The position numbers were made by a program, and so were the translations under genes. Of a stretch of DNA of 64,000 bases, positions 18,252-29,163 are shown piece after piece (position 1 is the stretch's first letter; the number at the start of each line of letters is the position of its first letter). The notes beneath the pieces were generated by a model. It searched no databases. It was given only the letters and a program-made list of their open reading frames with translations, and was not told the origin of the DNA. The stretch spans positions 1 to 64,000 of the forward strand of contig JAJDEB010000024.1 of NCBI GenBank assembly GCA_029260015.1. Direction: 5' to 3'. The DNA is from Phycisphaerae bacterium. Lineage in GTDB: Bacteria > Planctomycetota > Phycisphaerae > UBA1845.

Positions 18252-18953
18252 TCAGCGAAAGCGGCGCCGACGTGCGAGAAATGCTGCTGACCCAAGGGCC
18301 ATAAGCGAGACCGTCGCCGGTTCCGGAACCACTGAAATCTGAAAAGCGAGCCCGGACGTATTGGGGCCGGGTGACGGAGTCAGGCCGCTGTAACTCCCGC
18401 TAAAACCCTGGAAATTGTAGATATCTGGGTCGGTTGAACCGACTGAAACTGGCCCGGTCAATGGCATGGCGATGTGGAAGCTATTGGCGACCCTCAGCCC
18501 GATCCACAGGTTCGCATTGTCTGGGATGAGAATGTTTTGGCTGGCGATGCCTGATACGCTAAACGTCGTCAAAGTACCGTCAACCGGAACAGTGAGATCG
18601 GTGAGGGTCTGCTTGAAGACCAACGGATCAACACCATTTAGGCTGAAGAAATCTGGATCATTCGGATCCGGATCTTCGTCTTCATCATCAACATCGGCGA
18701 ATAGAAACACGGTAGCATCTGTGACCTGATCGACCACTTCAGTAGAAGTCGGATCGAAGACCAACGAGAACTTGATCTCAGACAAGACACCACCGTTCTG
18801 AATCGAGACATCGTCGAGCCACGGTTCAAATCGGCTGGATCCCCGAACGTCGCCGCCTGTTCCGTTTAGCGTGTCGTAAATGACCGAGCCCAACGCGCTC
18901 GGCACGAGCACAAGTGTCACGAGGGCGACACCTGCTACTTTGAATTGCTTCAT
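18252..18953 (-). CDS. PEP-CTERM exported protein (choice-of-anchor-like)
   Basis: 233 residues with a signal peptide (MKQFKVAGVALVTLVLVPSALG) and a C-terminal sorting signal: VVPEP, a short hydrophobic helix, then RRRRFR. PEP-CTERM proteins are cut and anchored or released by an exosortase, which is not in this window. The middle is beta-rich, with a DDEDEDPDPND acidic stretch near residue 95. Overall layout resembles that of the paralogue at 29164-29853. It is the first gene diverging from the ECF sigma factor at 19241, with about 290 bases between starts. I suggest it is the target or partner of that signalling unit, which is inference. Confidence 0.82.
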   Translation of the reverse strand: MKQFKVAGVALVTLVLVPSALGSVIYDTLNGTGGDVRGSSRFEPWLDDVSIQNGGVLSEIKFSLVFDPTSTEVVDQVTDATVFLFADVDDEDEDPDPNDPDFFSLNGVDPLVFKQTLTDLTVPVDGTLTTFSVSGIASQNILIPDNANLWIGLRVANSFHIAMPLTGPVSVGSTDPDIYNFQGFSGSYSGLTPSPGPNTSGLAFQISVVPEPATVSLMALGSAAFLARRRRFR

Positions 18954-19240
18954 TTTCCTTCCTCCTTGGGTGAGAGAGATACCAACTATAGAGGTCTAGA
19001 TTAAGACTTGTCGCACAAGTCCTCGAATAAGGCGTGAAATGCGACCCAGATAGGACAAGAAAAACAAAAAATAATTCGAGCGGCTCGTCTTCAACTTGTC
19101 GGAGGGCAGAATTGTTTACGTCCGATATTCAGGAACCCAAATACGCTTGGGAAACAGATGCGAGGGAAGTACAATGGTACGTCCGGGCAACAATCTTTTC
19201 TTTCGCGCGATAGGTGCAAGCGCATGTGGAAATCACGCCA
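18954..19240. promoter_or_regulatory. Divergent region between PEP-CTERM gene and ECF sigma gene (module I)
   Basis: About 290 bases that must hold promoters for both directions. I see AT-rich tracts near 19060-19075 but no box pair I would defend, and no motif clearly shared with the other three module regions by eye. Confidence 0.4.
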
Positions 19241-19819
19241 ATGAAGCAGAGTCACCTCAGAATCGCAAGATCTGTTGAATACGAATCGAAGGCAGAGGCG
19301 CATAGTCACCGACGACTCAACTCAGTTGAATTGGGTGAAGTTTACGAAGACCTCCGCCGCCTCGCTCGTTTCTTCATGCACCACGAGCACAGTCCCGACA
19401 TGCTTCAGACGACGGCACTCGTCCACGAAGCATACTTGAAGCTTTTCAAAGACGGCGATTCGACTGAAGTTGAGTTGCGCCGCTTTTTCTTGGCGGCTGC
19501 TCGCGCCATGCGGGCCGTCTTGATTGACCACGCACGACGACGGCGGGCACTCAAGCGAAACAATGGAGGTCGTAAGGTTCCGCTGGACGCGGTGGTTAAC
19601 GCGTACGAAGATCGAGTAGCCGACCTAATGGCTTTGGAGGAGGCACTGGAACGGTTATCGGAGATTGATCCGGAACTGACGAAGCTCGTCGAACTTCGTT
19701 TCTATGCGGGCCTGGGCGAAACCGAGACCGCTCAAATTCTGGGAGTTTCGGTGCGTAGTGTGCGCCGTGCTTGGCGTGTTGCAAAAATGTGGCTGCGGAA
19801 AGAACTGAGTCATGACTAA
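19241..19819 (+). CDS. ECF sigma factor of the kinase-associated planctomycete type (module I)
   Basis: 192 residues from ATG 19241, which has GGAAA upstream; the frame also opens at GTG 19214. Region 2 contains [17 protein letters not shown] and ARAMRAVLIDHARRRRA. Region 4 contains LRFYAGLGETETAQILGVSVRSVRRAWRVAKMWLRKEL. The [11 protein letters not shown] signature marks the group of ECF sigma factors that is encoded with Ser/Thr kinases in planctomycetes. No anti-sigma gene is present; the downstream kinase overlaps its last codons by eight bases, so the two are translationally coupled. Control of the sigma factor by phosphorylation or by kinase binding is a reasonable inference. Confidence 0.88.
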   Translation: MKQSHLRIARSVEYESKAEAHSHRRLNSVELGEVYEDLRRLARFFMHHEHSPDMLQTTALVHEAYLKLFKDGDSTEVELRRFFLAAARAMRAVLIDHARRRRALKRNNGGRKVPLDAVVNAYEDRVADLMALEEALERLSEIDPELTKLVELRFYAGLGETETAQILGVSVRSVRRAWRVAKMWLRKELSHD

Positions 19820-22800
19820 GGCAACGAATGGCGAATGGAAAGAGACTCGACTCATCGTTGAACAGGCGCTCGAATTGCCTGAGCAGCAACGTTCGGCGTT
19901 TATTCATCAAGCGTGTAGTAATCGCGAGCATTTAGCCGAATCGGTTGCATCACTTCTCGAGTGCGATCGTACCAATGACACGTTTCTGGAATGTCCAAAC
20001 GAAATCAATGAGTTCGGTCATCGGAAGCTCGACAAAATTGACGAACAACTGATCGGGCAAACCTTAGGCAACTTCCGCGTAACCGATTTGATTGGCTATG
20101 GTGGGATGGGCGTCGTTTACAAAGCGGTTCGCTGTGATGATCTGTACCAGCAGCAAGTCGCCATCAAACTCGTGCGGTATGATATCGACTCGGAAGAGGC
20201 GCGGGAGCGATTCGCCCTCGAACGTGAAACACTCGCAAAACTAGAACACCCATACATCTGCAGACTTCTCGACGGTGGTGCGACTGAATCGGGCACGCCA
20301 TATGTTGTGATCGAGTATGTCGAAGGCGAGTCCGTTGATACATATTGTGATCAAAACCGGCTCACGATTCATCAACGCCTGAAGCTGTTTGAACAAATAT
20401 GCTCGGCCGTGCAGTTCGCGCATCAAAACTTCATCATCCATCGCGATCTCAAACCGCGGAATATTCTCGTCACTGCAAGCGGAACGCCAAAACTCTTGGA
20501 CTTCGGAATGTGTCGACTGTTTGAAGATGGAATCCTGGCCATCGAAGGTCATCGGCGATCAAGCGGGATGACCGTTCGCTACGCCTGTCCCGAATTGATA
20601 CAGGGTAAGCGCGCGACGACTGCGAGCGATGTGTTCTCACTTGGCGTCATCCTCTACGAACTATTATCAGGATGCTCACCCTTCAATATCAAGAATGCGT
20701 CCAGCTTTGCGATCGCGCGAGCGGTGTGCGACGACTCACATAAGCTGCTCAGCGAATTGGCGCAAGACTTCGTGGTGAAGACTGGCACGCTGGCACCTCA
20801 TGCCCAATCATCCTTGCACGTTGTCGCTGCGAATCGCGATTGTACACTATCACGTTTGCGTCGCGCCTTGCGCGGTGATCTCGATTGCATCGTCGCCAAG
20901 GCCCTCAACAAAGATCCCAATGAGAGGTATGCTTCAGTTGAGCAACTGGTCGAGGATCTGCGGAGACTCAAGAATGGCCACCCCGTTACCGCGGGACCAG
21001 CGACGATGGGCTACCGTTCCGGAAAGTTCATTCGCCGCAATCGTTGGCCCGTCGCCGCCGCAACTTGTTTTGCCGTCCTGCTCATTGTCGTGGCGACTGT
21101 CTCCAGCGTTGGGCTAAGACGTGTGAGCGCTGCCAAGGATCGTGCAGACGAACAGGCCCGAAGAGCCGGAATTGTGAGTAGGTTTTTGCAGGAAACGTTC
21201 GCGGCTATGGATCCCGATGCAACGTCGCCCAACGAGTTGTCCGCGCGTCAACTCGTTGATGACGCAGCCCATCGTTTGGAAGAACTGGAAGAGGACGATG
21301 CCCTTCGAGCGGAGATCGGGCGCACCATCGGCGTCGCCTATTTTCGGTTGGGGGCCATCTCGAAAGCGGAAGCACAGTTGCAAAAAGCCTCTCGAAGGCT
21401 GGCGCGTGATCCGAACGGTGATGCGCGTGAGGCGACCAAGATAAATGTGACTCTCGCCAGCTACTATCGCGCCAACGGGAAGATTGCGCATAGTGAAAAC
21501 CTGCTTGTTCAAACGCTACCCATCGCAAGTGAACAATTCGGAGAAAACGCTCCCATCATCGCAAACATTATGCACAGCCTCGGTGCGGCGCGACTGTCTC
21601 TATCGCGCTATGGGCAGGCAAAGCAGGACGTTCATGCTGCTTTGAATATTCTAAAGCAGCAGCCAATGCCCGATTCGCGAGCCATTGGTCGTGCCCAAAG
21701 TACACTCGCGCTCATCTACCGCAGATTGGGTGGCAACGACGAGGCCGAGACTCTATTGCGTGAATCCATTTCGAATTTTCGGAAACGGCCCGGAGAGGGG
21801 CGTTCTGATTTGGCGATTTCCTTGAGCAATCTGGGGAACCTGCTTCGCACGCGGGGGCGTCTTCAGGAAGCACAAGCCGCTTTGGAAGAAGCGATATCAA
21901 TTCAGCGTATTCTGTACCAGGGCGATCACATCGACTTGGCTACGGCGTTGAACAACCTGTCGCTGGTACTCTTGACTCAGTATCGTCTCACCGAGGCGGA
22001 ACCGATATTGCGCGAATCATTGGAAATGACACGCGCTGTTCTTGGGTCAGACAGCCCACAGCTTGCGATCGGAATGTCCAACTTGTCCATGTTGCTTAGA
22101 ATGCAAAGTCGGTACGCCGATGCCGAACCCATCTTGCGCGAGGCCATAGCAATTCGCCAAGGGCTGTTTGATAGCGTCGACACAGAGCTTGCCCGAATGT
22201 TCGGTGATCTCGGACACTTGATGATTCTTCTTGAGCGAGAGGAAGAGGCGGTCGAACCGATTGATCAGGCCATGGCGATCAACAGAATTATTTCAGGAGC
22301 CGAAAGCCTGGAAGTCGCGAAGACGCAGAGTTTGAAGGCTCAGCTTGCGCATGTGCAGGCTAGGTACAAAGAATCCAGTGTGATGCAAAGTGAAGTGGTC
22401 CAGGCATTCGAGTCAGCCGGCGAAGGGAATCATGTTTATGTTGGAAATGTGCAGTATCTCTTAGCAGACTCGTATTTCATGATGCGTGAGTTCGATTTGG
22501 CGCGGGTCGCACTGGAGAAGTCACTGTTCATATTGTCACTTTCGCTTCCCGACGAACACGTCGACCTCGCCCGCACTCGCAGTTTACTTGGTGCAACGCA
22601 TTTCGAACTGGGAAATCCAGACAAGGCGATGGAACTCTTGCGATGCAGTTTGAAATCGCAGTGTTCATCCATACCCGAGTCCAGCGACCATGCAGCGACG
22701 GAGCAACGTCTTGCGAAAGTTCTAATGACGGTCGGAAAACTTGAAGAAGCACGAGACCTTGTCAACTCTTCAGTGAATAGAATACGGAGGTTGGAAGGGG

Positions 22801-22874
22801 AAGATAATGACCTCACTCGGCAGGGATTGAAATTGGCCAACGATTTGTACCAACGAATGCAAGATGAGCACTAG
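19812..22874 (+). CDS. Ser/Thr kinase with transmembrane helix and TPR sensor (module I)
   Basis: 1020 residues. An N-terminal helical segment is followed by a Hanks-type kinase domain (about residues 87-370) with the Gly loop GYGGMGVVYKA, lysine in VAIKLVRY, catalytic HRDLKPRN (about 210) and DFG. A juxtamembrane RRNRWP leads to a transmembrane helix at about 407-430. The C-terminal half is made of tetratricopeptide repeats of about 42 residues (roughly 470-1010), for example EAQAALEEAISIQRILYQGDH. All catalytic residues are present. The topology suggests a cytoplasmic kinase with the TPR array on the far side of the membrane. It is coupled to the preceding sigma gene and converges on the module II kinase, with only about 115 bases between their stops. 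Confidence 0.92.
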   Translation: MTKATNGEWKETRLIVEQALELPEQQRSAFIHQACSNREHLAESVASLLECDRTNDTFLECPNEINEFGHRKLDKIDEQLIGQTLGNFRVTDLIGYGGMGVVYKAVRCDDLYQQQVAIKLVRYDIDSEEARERFALERETLAKLEHPYICRLLDGGATESGTPYVVIEYVEGESVDTYCDQNRLTIHQRLKLFEQICSAVQFAHQNFIIHRDLKPRNILVTASGTPKLLDFGMCRLFEDGILAIEGHRRSSGMTVRYACPELIQGKRATTASDVFSLGVILYELLSGCSPFNIKNASSFAIARAVCDDSHKLLSELAQDFVVKTGTLAPHAQSSLHVVAANRDCTLSRLRRALRGDLDCIVAKALNKDPNERYASVEQLVEDLRRLKNGHPVTAGPATMGYRSGKFIRRNRWPVAAATCFAVLLIVVATVSSVGLRRVSAAKDRADEQARRAGIVSRFLQETFAAMDPDATSPNELSARQLVDDAAHRLEELEEDDALRAEIGRTIGVAYFRLGAISKAEAQLQKASRRLARDPNGDAREATKINVTLASYYRANGKIAHSENLLVQTLPIASEQFGENAPIIANIMHSLGAARLSLSRYGQAKQDVHAALNILKQQPMPDSRAIGRAQSTLALIYRRLGGNDEAETLLRESISNFRKRPGEGRSDLAISLSNLGNLLRTRGRLQEAQAALEEAISIQRILYQGDHIDLATALNNLSLVLLTQYRLTEAEPILRESLEMTRAVLGSDSPQLAIGMSNLSMLLRMQSRYADAEPILREAIAIRQGLFDSVDTELARMFGDLGHLMILLEREEEAVEPIDQAMAINRIISGAESLEVAKTQSLKAQLAHVQARYKESSVMQSEVVQAFESAGEGNHVYVGNVQYLLADSYFMMREFDLARVALEKSLFILSLSLPDEHVDLARTRSLLGATHFELGNPDKAMELLRCSLKSQCSSIPESSDHAATEQRLAKVLMTVGKLEEARDLVNSSVNRIRRLEGEDNDLTRQGLKLANDLYQRMQDEH

Positions 22875-22988
22875 TGCTGCGCCACGGCTGATTTGATGAC
22901 CGAGGCGAGAACCCTGTGCGACCGCAGTGTGAGCAGTGCTTATCAACGTGTCGCCCACAGCGCAACACTGCTTACGGTTTCGTTAGCC

Positions 22989-25900
22989 TCACTTAACACC
23001 ATTCTGCTGCGTTGGCGTGGACGATGTTTCGCTCGGCACGAGAGGGCTTAATGGCACAATGGGGGCCGGACGACGTTCCCGATGGGGGGACTCGCTTCCA
23101 TCTATAATATTTTTCAGAACCTCACGCAGACGGTTGGTCTCCTCGGCAGTCCCATGCGCTTCGTGAAAAGCGATGAGCCGTCGGAGTGCGCGGGTCTTTC
23201 TCCTTGAACGAAATTGTCGCGAGTCATTGAGCGTATTATACCCGTGCGTGAGCAACGTTTTTGCCTCCGTATACTCACCGACAACTGTCAAGGCTTCGCC
23301 GAGAATCGTTTCCGCGTACGCGACACGCACGTGTTCGGCGGGTAAGGACAAGGAAGAACGCAATATCTGCAGCCCCTTGCGTGCCAGCACTACTGCTTCA
23401 GACGCACGGTTTGTCGCAGTGAGTACCTCCGACAAAGTAAGCGTGGTCTTTGCACGAAGACTGTCCGACACTGCGACGTTCTCGCTGGCCAGTCGCCGAA
23501 CGTCTCGTAAAATGGCTTCCGCTTCGTCGAAGCGCCCATCGAGATAAAGCAGCCACCCGTAATTGGTGCGCACCCCCAGGACGCGCGGGTCCCCACCGTC
23601 TAGGCGTGGATTGAGAATTCCCAAGGACTTCTCGAACATTGCCTCTGCTTCCACGTGGTTCCTCGACTCGATCAATACGTTTGCAAAGATATCGTAGCCG
23701 ACACCCACCTTCACGTGGTTTTCACCAAAGCAACTGCGCGAGATATCGAGGAACTCACGACAGACTTTCATTGCGGATTCCAGCTCGCCGCGTTCTCTAA
23801 GTAGAATCGAATATCCGCGGAGGAGCCATGCGAGCTTGGCGCTTCGCGGACCAGTGTGGATCTTGGCCAACTCAATCGCTCCCTCGATGACCGATTTACC
23901 CTTGTCGGGCTTGCCCAGCCTGTACAGGCTGACAGCGTGACGATACTGCATTGTGAACGCGGTTGGGTGCCCTTCACCCAACACTCGCCGAGCGTTTGTC
24001 AACGCATTTCGATATCGTCGCTCTGCTTCTGGATACGCCCCGAGTTCCTCAAGGAGCGTCCCATAGTTGAACGACACCTTGGTGACTTCCAGATGGTTCG
24101 GGTGAAGCGCGCGCTTGTGCGCTTCGATGGATTTCTCGTAGAATTCTTTTGCTTCGCGAATTCTTCCCTGCATCTGACGGGTGAGCGCCCGCTCATTTAG
24201 ACAAAGCCCAAGTGCGTGGTCGTCGGCTTTTGCTCGTTCGTAGACTGCGATTGCCTCGGACAGATACCGCTCGGCTTTTGCCAAGTCTTTCGATTCACGC
24301 TCAAGCACGGCGAGGCTAAACAGGACAGAGCCGAGCTGATCTTCGTAGTCAGGCGATGAGTCGCGCAATAAGGTGAGGGCTTGATTGTAGCATTCGCGCG
24401 CCCGATCGGTGTCCGATTGCCCGCGATAAAATCGACCCTCGAGGACCAGAATTCTCGCCATCTGACTCGTGTTCGCCGATGAACGCGATTCAAAATGGCC
24501 GCGGAGCTCAGCTAAAAGCCTAGCGGCATCTTCGAGCTCGTTGGTATCCAGAAACAAAGCCACAAGTTCACATGTACAATAAATCGTGTCCTCATGTTGT
24601 ATACCATGCACACGTTTCAGGATGGACCGCGCGGTGGTTAGTTGATGCTTTGCCCCTTCATAGTCGCCAAAACGTCGGTGGATTCGCCCAAGCACGCACC
24701 GGATGGCCGCCTCGGCGCTTTCGTTATCTACTGACTCGAGTTGCTCGTTGGCGTATCCAACGACCTGTTCGAGCGTTGTGTCGTTCCCGTCGGCGTATCG
24801 ATTCTTCGGAGCCAGCATGTTACCGAGGAAGTTAAGCACCAGAGCGGTTCTTTCATGCGCCCGCACCGCAGTGTCGCGCTCTCGCTGTGCGTTTCTGAGC
24901 CCTAGGGACATGCCTACAACGCCTGCCATCAACAGACCCACAAACACCACCAGGCCCGCGACCGACTTTCGGTGCCGTTTGACGAACTTGGAAAACCGAT
25001 AGCCTCTTGAATCCCGTTTCGCACGCACAGGCATGCCGTCCAGAAAGCTCCGCACGTCGTCGGCGAACTGTTCGACCGACGCATACCGGCGATCCGCAGA
25101 TTTCTGAATTGCCATTTCGATAATGGTGGCCAAGTCGCTAGGAATAGACTCAAAGGGTGGAGCGTGAAGTTTCTTGGTAGGGAGCGTCTCGGGATCCTTC
25201 TCGCCATTTAGCAAGACGGAATAAGCTGTGACCCGGTGCTGCTGCTGTCGCAACGCGGCTTGAGGTGGTGTCGGATCATCTTCACAAATCGCTCGAGCCA
25301 GATCGAAAGGAGAACCCGACGCTTCTGAGAACGGTCTTGTACCCGTGATCAACTCGAAAAGAATCAGCCCAAGTGAGAATAGGTCACTTGCCGTCGAGAT
25401 GGCCTCGCCACGAATGATCTCCGGGCTCGCGTAAGGAAGAGTATAGGGCAGTGTTGACGGGTCAAGTGTCGCAAGGATGTCGAGGTCCGGTGTTGGTTCA
25501 ATGATTTTAACTCCCCCAAAGTCTAATAGTTTCGGCGTACCATCCGACGAGACCAGGATGTTGGAGGGTTTCAGATCGCGGTGAACGAGAAGCTGACTGT
25601 GCGCGTGTTGCACCGCATCGCAGACGCGGCAAAAGAGCATCAGGCGTTCGTCGCGTCCCGCATTCTGTTGGCTACAGTACTCAGTAATCGGGACGCCTTC
25701 TACATACTCCAGCACCAGATAGTGCTGGCCATCGTCCGCGATCCCTGCGTCATGAAACTCAGCGATGAAGGGATGGTGCAGGGACGCCAAGACTCGCTGC
25801 TCTTGCTTAAATCGTTCGATGGACAAAGCGGTCGCGGAGGCCCTTCTTAGAAGCTTGAGGGCGGCAATGCGCGGCTGACATTCAGAGTCTCGCTCAATGA

Positions 25901-26216
25901 GGTAGACATCGCTCACACCGCCAGACGCAATCCAGCGGACGATGCGGTAGTCCTTGAATTGCTGTCCGACTCGATGATCGGGGTCCGCCTCCGCGAGAAG
26001 GCTAGGGATGTTGCACACGGCTGGGCCGTCCACGATCGATTTGGACTTGCCGTGCTCAAGAAGCAATTCGACCTCGCGCCGAATCTCCGCGTCCCCGAGA
26101 CAGGCCTCAGCCAAGTAGTCACCTCGCGCGTTCTCGTTGAGCCGCTCCGCTTCGAAGTGGATAGTCTTTACGCGGCTCCATCGTTGCGAGCCGGTGTTTT
26201 CGGAATTCCCGTGCAT
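22989..26216 (-). CDS. Ser/Thr kinase with transmembrane helix and TPR sensor (module II)
   Basis: 1075 residues, the same architecture as the module I kinase but with a diverged sequence. The kinase domain (about 88-375) has a less Gly-rich loop ([12 protein letters not shown]), lysine in [16 protein letters not shown] (about 210) and DFGG. The transmembrane helix is at about 410-432 ([22 protein letters not shown]). About ten TPRs follow to residue ~1040, and the C-terminal tail is rich in Pro and Ser. Catalytic residues are intact. It starts three bases after the stop of its ECF sigma gene, so the two form an operon. It is transcribed towards the module I kinase; the tail-to-tail layout may reflect an old inverted duplication. 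Confidence 0.92.
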   Translation of the reverse strand: MHGNSENTGSQRWSRVKTIHFEAERLNENARGDYLAEACLGDAEIRREVELLLEHGKSKSIVDGPAVCNIPSLLAEADPDHRVGQQFKDYRIVRWIASGGVSDVYLIERDSECQPRIAALKLLRRASATALSIERFKQEQRVLASLHHPFIAEFHDAGIADDGQHYLVLEYVEGVPITEYCSQQNAGRDERLMLFCRVCDAVQHAHSQLLVHRDLKPSNILVSSDGTPKLLDFGGVKIIEPTPDLDILATLDPSTLPYTLPYASPEIIRGEAISTASDLFSLGLILFELITGTRPFSEASGSPFDLARAICEDDPTPPQAALRQQQHRVTAYSVLLNGEKDPETLPTKKLHAPPFESIPSDLATIIEMAIQKSADRRYASVEQFADDVRSFLDGMPVRAKRDSRGYRFSKFVKRHRKSVAGLVVFVGLLMAGVVGMSLGLRNAQRERDTAVRAHERTALVLNFLGNMLAPKNRYADGNDTTLEQVVGYANEQLESVDNESAEAAIRCVLGRIHRRFGDYEGAKHQLTTARSILKRVHGIQHEDTIYCTCELVALFLDTNELEDAARLLAELRGHFESRSSANTSQMARILVLEGRFYRGQSDTDRARECYNQALTLLRDSSPDYEDQLGSVLFSLAVLERESKDLAKAERYLSEAIAVYERAKADDHALGLCLNERALTRQMQGRIREAKEFYEKSIEAHKRALHPNHLEVTKVSFNYGTLLEELGAYPEAERRYRNALTNARRVLGEGHPTAFTMQYRHAVSLYRLGKPDKGKSVIEGAIELAKIHTGPRSAKLAWLLRGYSILLRERGELESAMKVCREFLDISRSCFGENHVKVGVGYDIFANVLIESRNHVEAEAMFEKSLGILNPRLDGGDPRVLGVRTNYGWLLYLDGRFDEAEAILRDVRRLASENVAVSDSLRAKTTLTLSEVLTATNRASEAVVLARKGLQILRSSLSLPAEHVRVAYAETILGEALTVVGEYTEAKTLLTHGYNTLNDSRQFRSRRKTRALRRLIAFHEAHGTAEETNRLREVLKNIIDGSESPHRERRPAPIVPLSPLVPSETSSTPTQQNGVK

Positions 26217-26219
26217 CGG

Positions 26220-26789
26220 TCAACCTTCTTTGAGATATCGATTGAGCCAACTCCTTGCTGCCCCCCAATCGCGGCGGACAGTTATCTCGGACACGCCCAG
26301 AACCTCGGCCACTTCGCCGGAGTTGAGGCCACCGAAGAATCGCAGTTCCACGACCCGACTCGCACGCGGATCGAATCTGGCAAGTTCATCCAGCGCATGA
26401 TCCAACTGTAAGAACACGGCTCCGTGATTTGCGGCGACCGCGCTCGACTCGTCCAAGGGCTGCGGCTTACATCCCTTTCCTCGTTTCAACGTGTCACGGT
26501 GTTTGGCATGGCCGACGAGGATCTGACGCATTGTTCGCGCGGCCACACCGATGAAGTGAGCCCGATCTTGCCACTCGAAACTCACGGAGCGCGACAACCG
26601 CAGATAGGCCTCATGGACCAACGCCGTGGGCTGAAGTGTGTGATCCGAACGTTCGCGCCTGAGATACCGCCGCGCCAGCTCGCGTAGCGTGCAGTAAGCC
26701 GAAGCGACCAGGCGCTCCGCTTCCTGCGAAGAATGCGCAATTGGGTCCGGCAAAGCCGCCGGATGACTGGAATCAGTTGTCTCAATCAC
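26220..26789 (-). CDS. ECF sigma factor of the kinase-associated type (module II)
   Basis: 189 residues. Region 2 contains [18 protein letters not shown] and [15 protein letters not shown]; region 4 contains [37 protein letters not shown]. It belongs to the same group as the sigma factors at 19.2 and 38.5 kb. No zinc-finger anti-sigma gene is nearby; the kinase gene three bases downstream is the likely regulator. It diverges from the dockerin-containing exported gene at 27199. Confidence 0.88.
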   Translation of the reverse strand: MIETTDSSHPAALPDPIAHSSQEAERLVASAYCTLRELARRYLRRERSDHTLQPTALVHEAYLRLSRSVSFEWQDRAHFIGVAARTMRQILVGHAKHRDTLKRGKGCKPQPLDESSAVAANHGAVFLQLDHALDELARFDPRASRVVELRFFGGLNSGEVAEVLGVSEITVRRDWGAARSWLNRYLKEG

Positions 26790-27198
26790 ACAAAATCTCC
26801 AACCTCAAAAAAATATGATCGCTTTCGCGCTTAAAAACTCCATTACATGGGGATGGCTTCTCAGAGTTGGCATCTAGCCAATGCCGTGGGACTGCCTCCG
26901 AGATGCTCTCAGTGTATCAAAACGAGGGCATGCAGTGATAGGGCGTACTTGCTTGAGGTTTTTCTTCATGACTCCGAAGCGTGTTCTTCCAGGGCCGTCA
27001 GGATATCCGCGCCGAGTTGACGGCCACTTGCTCATCAGCGTTCTTAAAGACGCTTATCGGACGGACCTAAACGCTGACCATTGGTATTGCGCCAGCCACT
27101 CGCCAAATGACGCGAGGTCGAGCAGCGGATCTGTGCAGGAATAGTTGTGTCGGCGAGGCAAGTCTCGCACAGTTTTTTGAAAGCGGAGAACCATTCAA
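26790..27198. promoter_or_regulatory. Divergent region between ECF sigma and exported gene (module II)
   Basis: About 410 bases without a convincing gene. It should hold promoters for the sigma-kinase operon on the minus strand and for the exported-protein genes on the plus strand. A GGAG about ten bases before ATG 27199 is the only element I can support. Confidence 0.4.
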
Positions 27199-29073
27199 AT
27201 GCCCACGAGATTCCCGTGTAAAGTCTTGGTTGCGATCTCCTGTATCTCTATGCTCGCAATCGAGGCAACCGCGTTCGAAGAAGTTCAGATCGCCGAGATT
27301 TTCTCGAATGCGTGCGGAACACAGCAGTTCATCGAACTGGATGTACCGGACAAGCACGGAGGCCTTGATGGTCGAGAGATAAGAATATTCGATCGCGATG
27401 GAAACCTGACCCGCACGTTGACGGTGACATCCGATGTCTTTGATGAATCCCGCCTCTTGATCGCGACCCCCGAGCTGCTTGCCGCGAGCGGGGTGGCCGC
27501 CGAAGTATCCGTTGCGACATTGAACGCTGGCGACATCGACATCGGAGGCGGCGCCATCTGGTTCGGGTGCTGCGGTGACGAGCAGGATGTCGACGTCATT
27601 CTATACGGAAACTACGCAGGTCCCTTCCCACCGCCCGGCACCGGTACGGTCACTGGCGGCTCGTTTGAACCACTGCCTACGGATGGTCGGTCTATTGTTC
27701 GACTCATGCCTGGGTTCGAATTCGGCGACGCGATTCCGACTCCGACAAACAACGACGCCCAACAAGGCACTCTGCCGAAACCAGGCGACATAAACGCCGA
27801 CTCTGTTGTCGAATCAATCGATGCTGACATCATGGTCCAGGTGCTGTTGGGCAACGACACAGGTGCTGCGCACTTGGCGCGTGCTGATTTGGACTGTGAC
27901 GGCAGCGAGAACGGCCTCGACATCCAACTGATGACTGATGCCTTAACCCCAGCGTCAAATGTTCTCCCTGAATGTTCTGGCATCATCGAGCCATATGTAT
28001 CCATCACCTACGACTCACTCGAAACATTCGTACCCTTCACGGGACCACAGCCGCAGGAAAGCTTTCTCACGTGGGCGGTGACAGCACTCGACATACCAAA
28101 CGTCGTCGTCGCCCACGCCAAGGGACAGCTATGGGCATCAGTCGACGATGGCTGCACCTGGTTCTCAATCGGATTGACGGACCAATCAGGCGGGTTGTAT
28201 CGCATCGAAGCAGGGCCATTGGGTTACGCGTATGCTTGGCTCGACAATCAAACGGGTAGCGGCCCCGAGGCCGGCATATACCAGATCCACAACTTCCCAC
28301 CTGGCAGCACGAACTTCGAAGTGACGTTTGTCCCCGCACCTGTCAATCAAATGAACGGGTTCGGTGTCGATCCTTTTAACCCCCACCATATCCGGACAGG
28401 AAACAACAACGGTGAGCTTCGCGATTCCATGAATAGTGGTTTCTCGTGGAATCGCATCGGCGTTCCGGCATCGACGGCGACCGTGCTGACCTATGTTTTC
28501 GAATTCGATCCGAATGATCTGGACCATGTTATCTATGGTCGCCACAGTGAAGGCGCATATGTCACGACCAATGGTGGCGAATCGTGGACCCAATCGGACG
28601 GCCTGCGGTCAATCCCAACGCGCGGAAACAATTTCTTCAGCGCGACAATATCACCATTGGATGGCAACATGGTCTATGGGATGGGCATCGATCTAGGAGA
28701 AACAGGACTGCCCGGTGACCCACCAGCGCCCCCATCACGGGGAAAACATATTTACGCATCGACTGATGGTGGCTTGACGTTTTCGCCAGTGCTAAGCCAA
28801 GGCACAGGGGGCGGTGAACCGGGCGAAGGTGTATTCATGCAGAATCAACCGGTGATGAAATCGGACTGGCGTAACCCAACGAAATTCCACTACCTGTTTG
28901 GCGTGTCCTGCGCATTTGGTGGCACAAGGTTCTACAGCTACGACCTGAATACCGGAATCATAGAGACAGCGATCAGGGATGAGGCCAATGGTTGCATTCC
29001 CAATCCGCACCAATTCGAGTGGTCACGTACGAACCCGGATGCACTACTAATGGGATTCGGATTCACCAATTGA
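27199..29073 (+). CDS. Exported protein: lamin-tail-like domain, internal dockerin, BNR/Asp-box repeats
   Basis: 624 residues with a signal peptide (to about residue 25, IEATAFEE). Residues ~27-165 look like a lamin-tail domain (IAEIFSNACGTQQFIELDVPD...). A dockerin-like pair lies unusually in the middle, about 195-260 (KPGDINADSVVESIDADIM and RADLDCDGSENGLDIQLM). The second half has sialidase-like Asp boxes: SVDDGCTWFS, TTNGGESWTQ and STDGGLTFSP. Dockerins are usually terminal, so this may be a fusion of two exported proteins. It is the first of three exported-protein genes on this strand and diverges from the module II sigma factor. Calcium binding and surface location are inferred from the motifs. 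Confidence 0.75.
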   Translation: MPTRFPCKVLVAISCISMLAIEATAFEEVQIAEIFSNACGTQQFIELDVPDKHGGLDGREIRIFDRDGNLTRTLTVTSDVFDESRLLIATPELLAASGVAAEVSVATLNAGDIDIGGGAIWFGCCGDEQDVDVILYGNYAGPFPPPGTGTVTGGSFEPLPTDGRSIVRLMPGFEFGDAIPTPTNNDAQQGTLPKPGDINADSVVESIDADIMVQVLLGNDTGAAHLARADLDCDGSENGLDIQLMTDALTPASNVLPECSGIIEPYVSITYDSLETFVPFTGPQPQESFLTWAVTALDIPNVVVAHAKGQLWASVDDGCTWFSIGLTDQSGGLYRIEAGPLGYAYAWLDNQTGSGPEAGIYQIHNFPPGSTNFEVTFVPAPVNQMNGFGVDPFNPHHIRTGNNNGELRDSMNSGFSWNRIGVPASTATVLTYVFEFDPNDLDHVIYGRHSEGAYVTTNGGESWTQSDGLRSIPTRGNNFFSATISPLDGNMVYGMGIDLGETGLPGDPPAPPSRGKHIYASTDGGLTFSPVLSQGTGGGEPGEGVFMQNQPVMKSDWRNPTKFHYLFGVSCAFGGTRFYSYDLNTGIIETAIRDEANGCIPNPHQFEWSRTNPDALLMGFGFTN

Positions 29074-29163
29074 TTAGACCTGTTCTCGTGAAGCTTCGGA
29101 AAAATATGCTTCCATTCGTACATCTTGAATCATGAGAATACCCCAAAACGAGGAGGAACAAGT

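Noticed and set aside
22989..26216. Module II kinase as a pseudokinase because of its unusual Gly loop
   Set aside because: The lysine (AALK), HRDLKPSN and DFG are all present, so activity is expected.
26881..27144. 87-codon plus-strand frame in the module II divergent region
   Set aside because: No family features, and it occupies a region that must carry two promoters.
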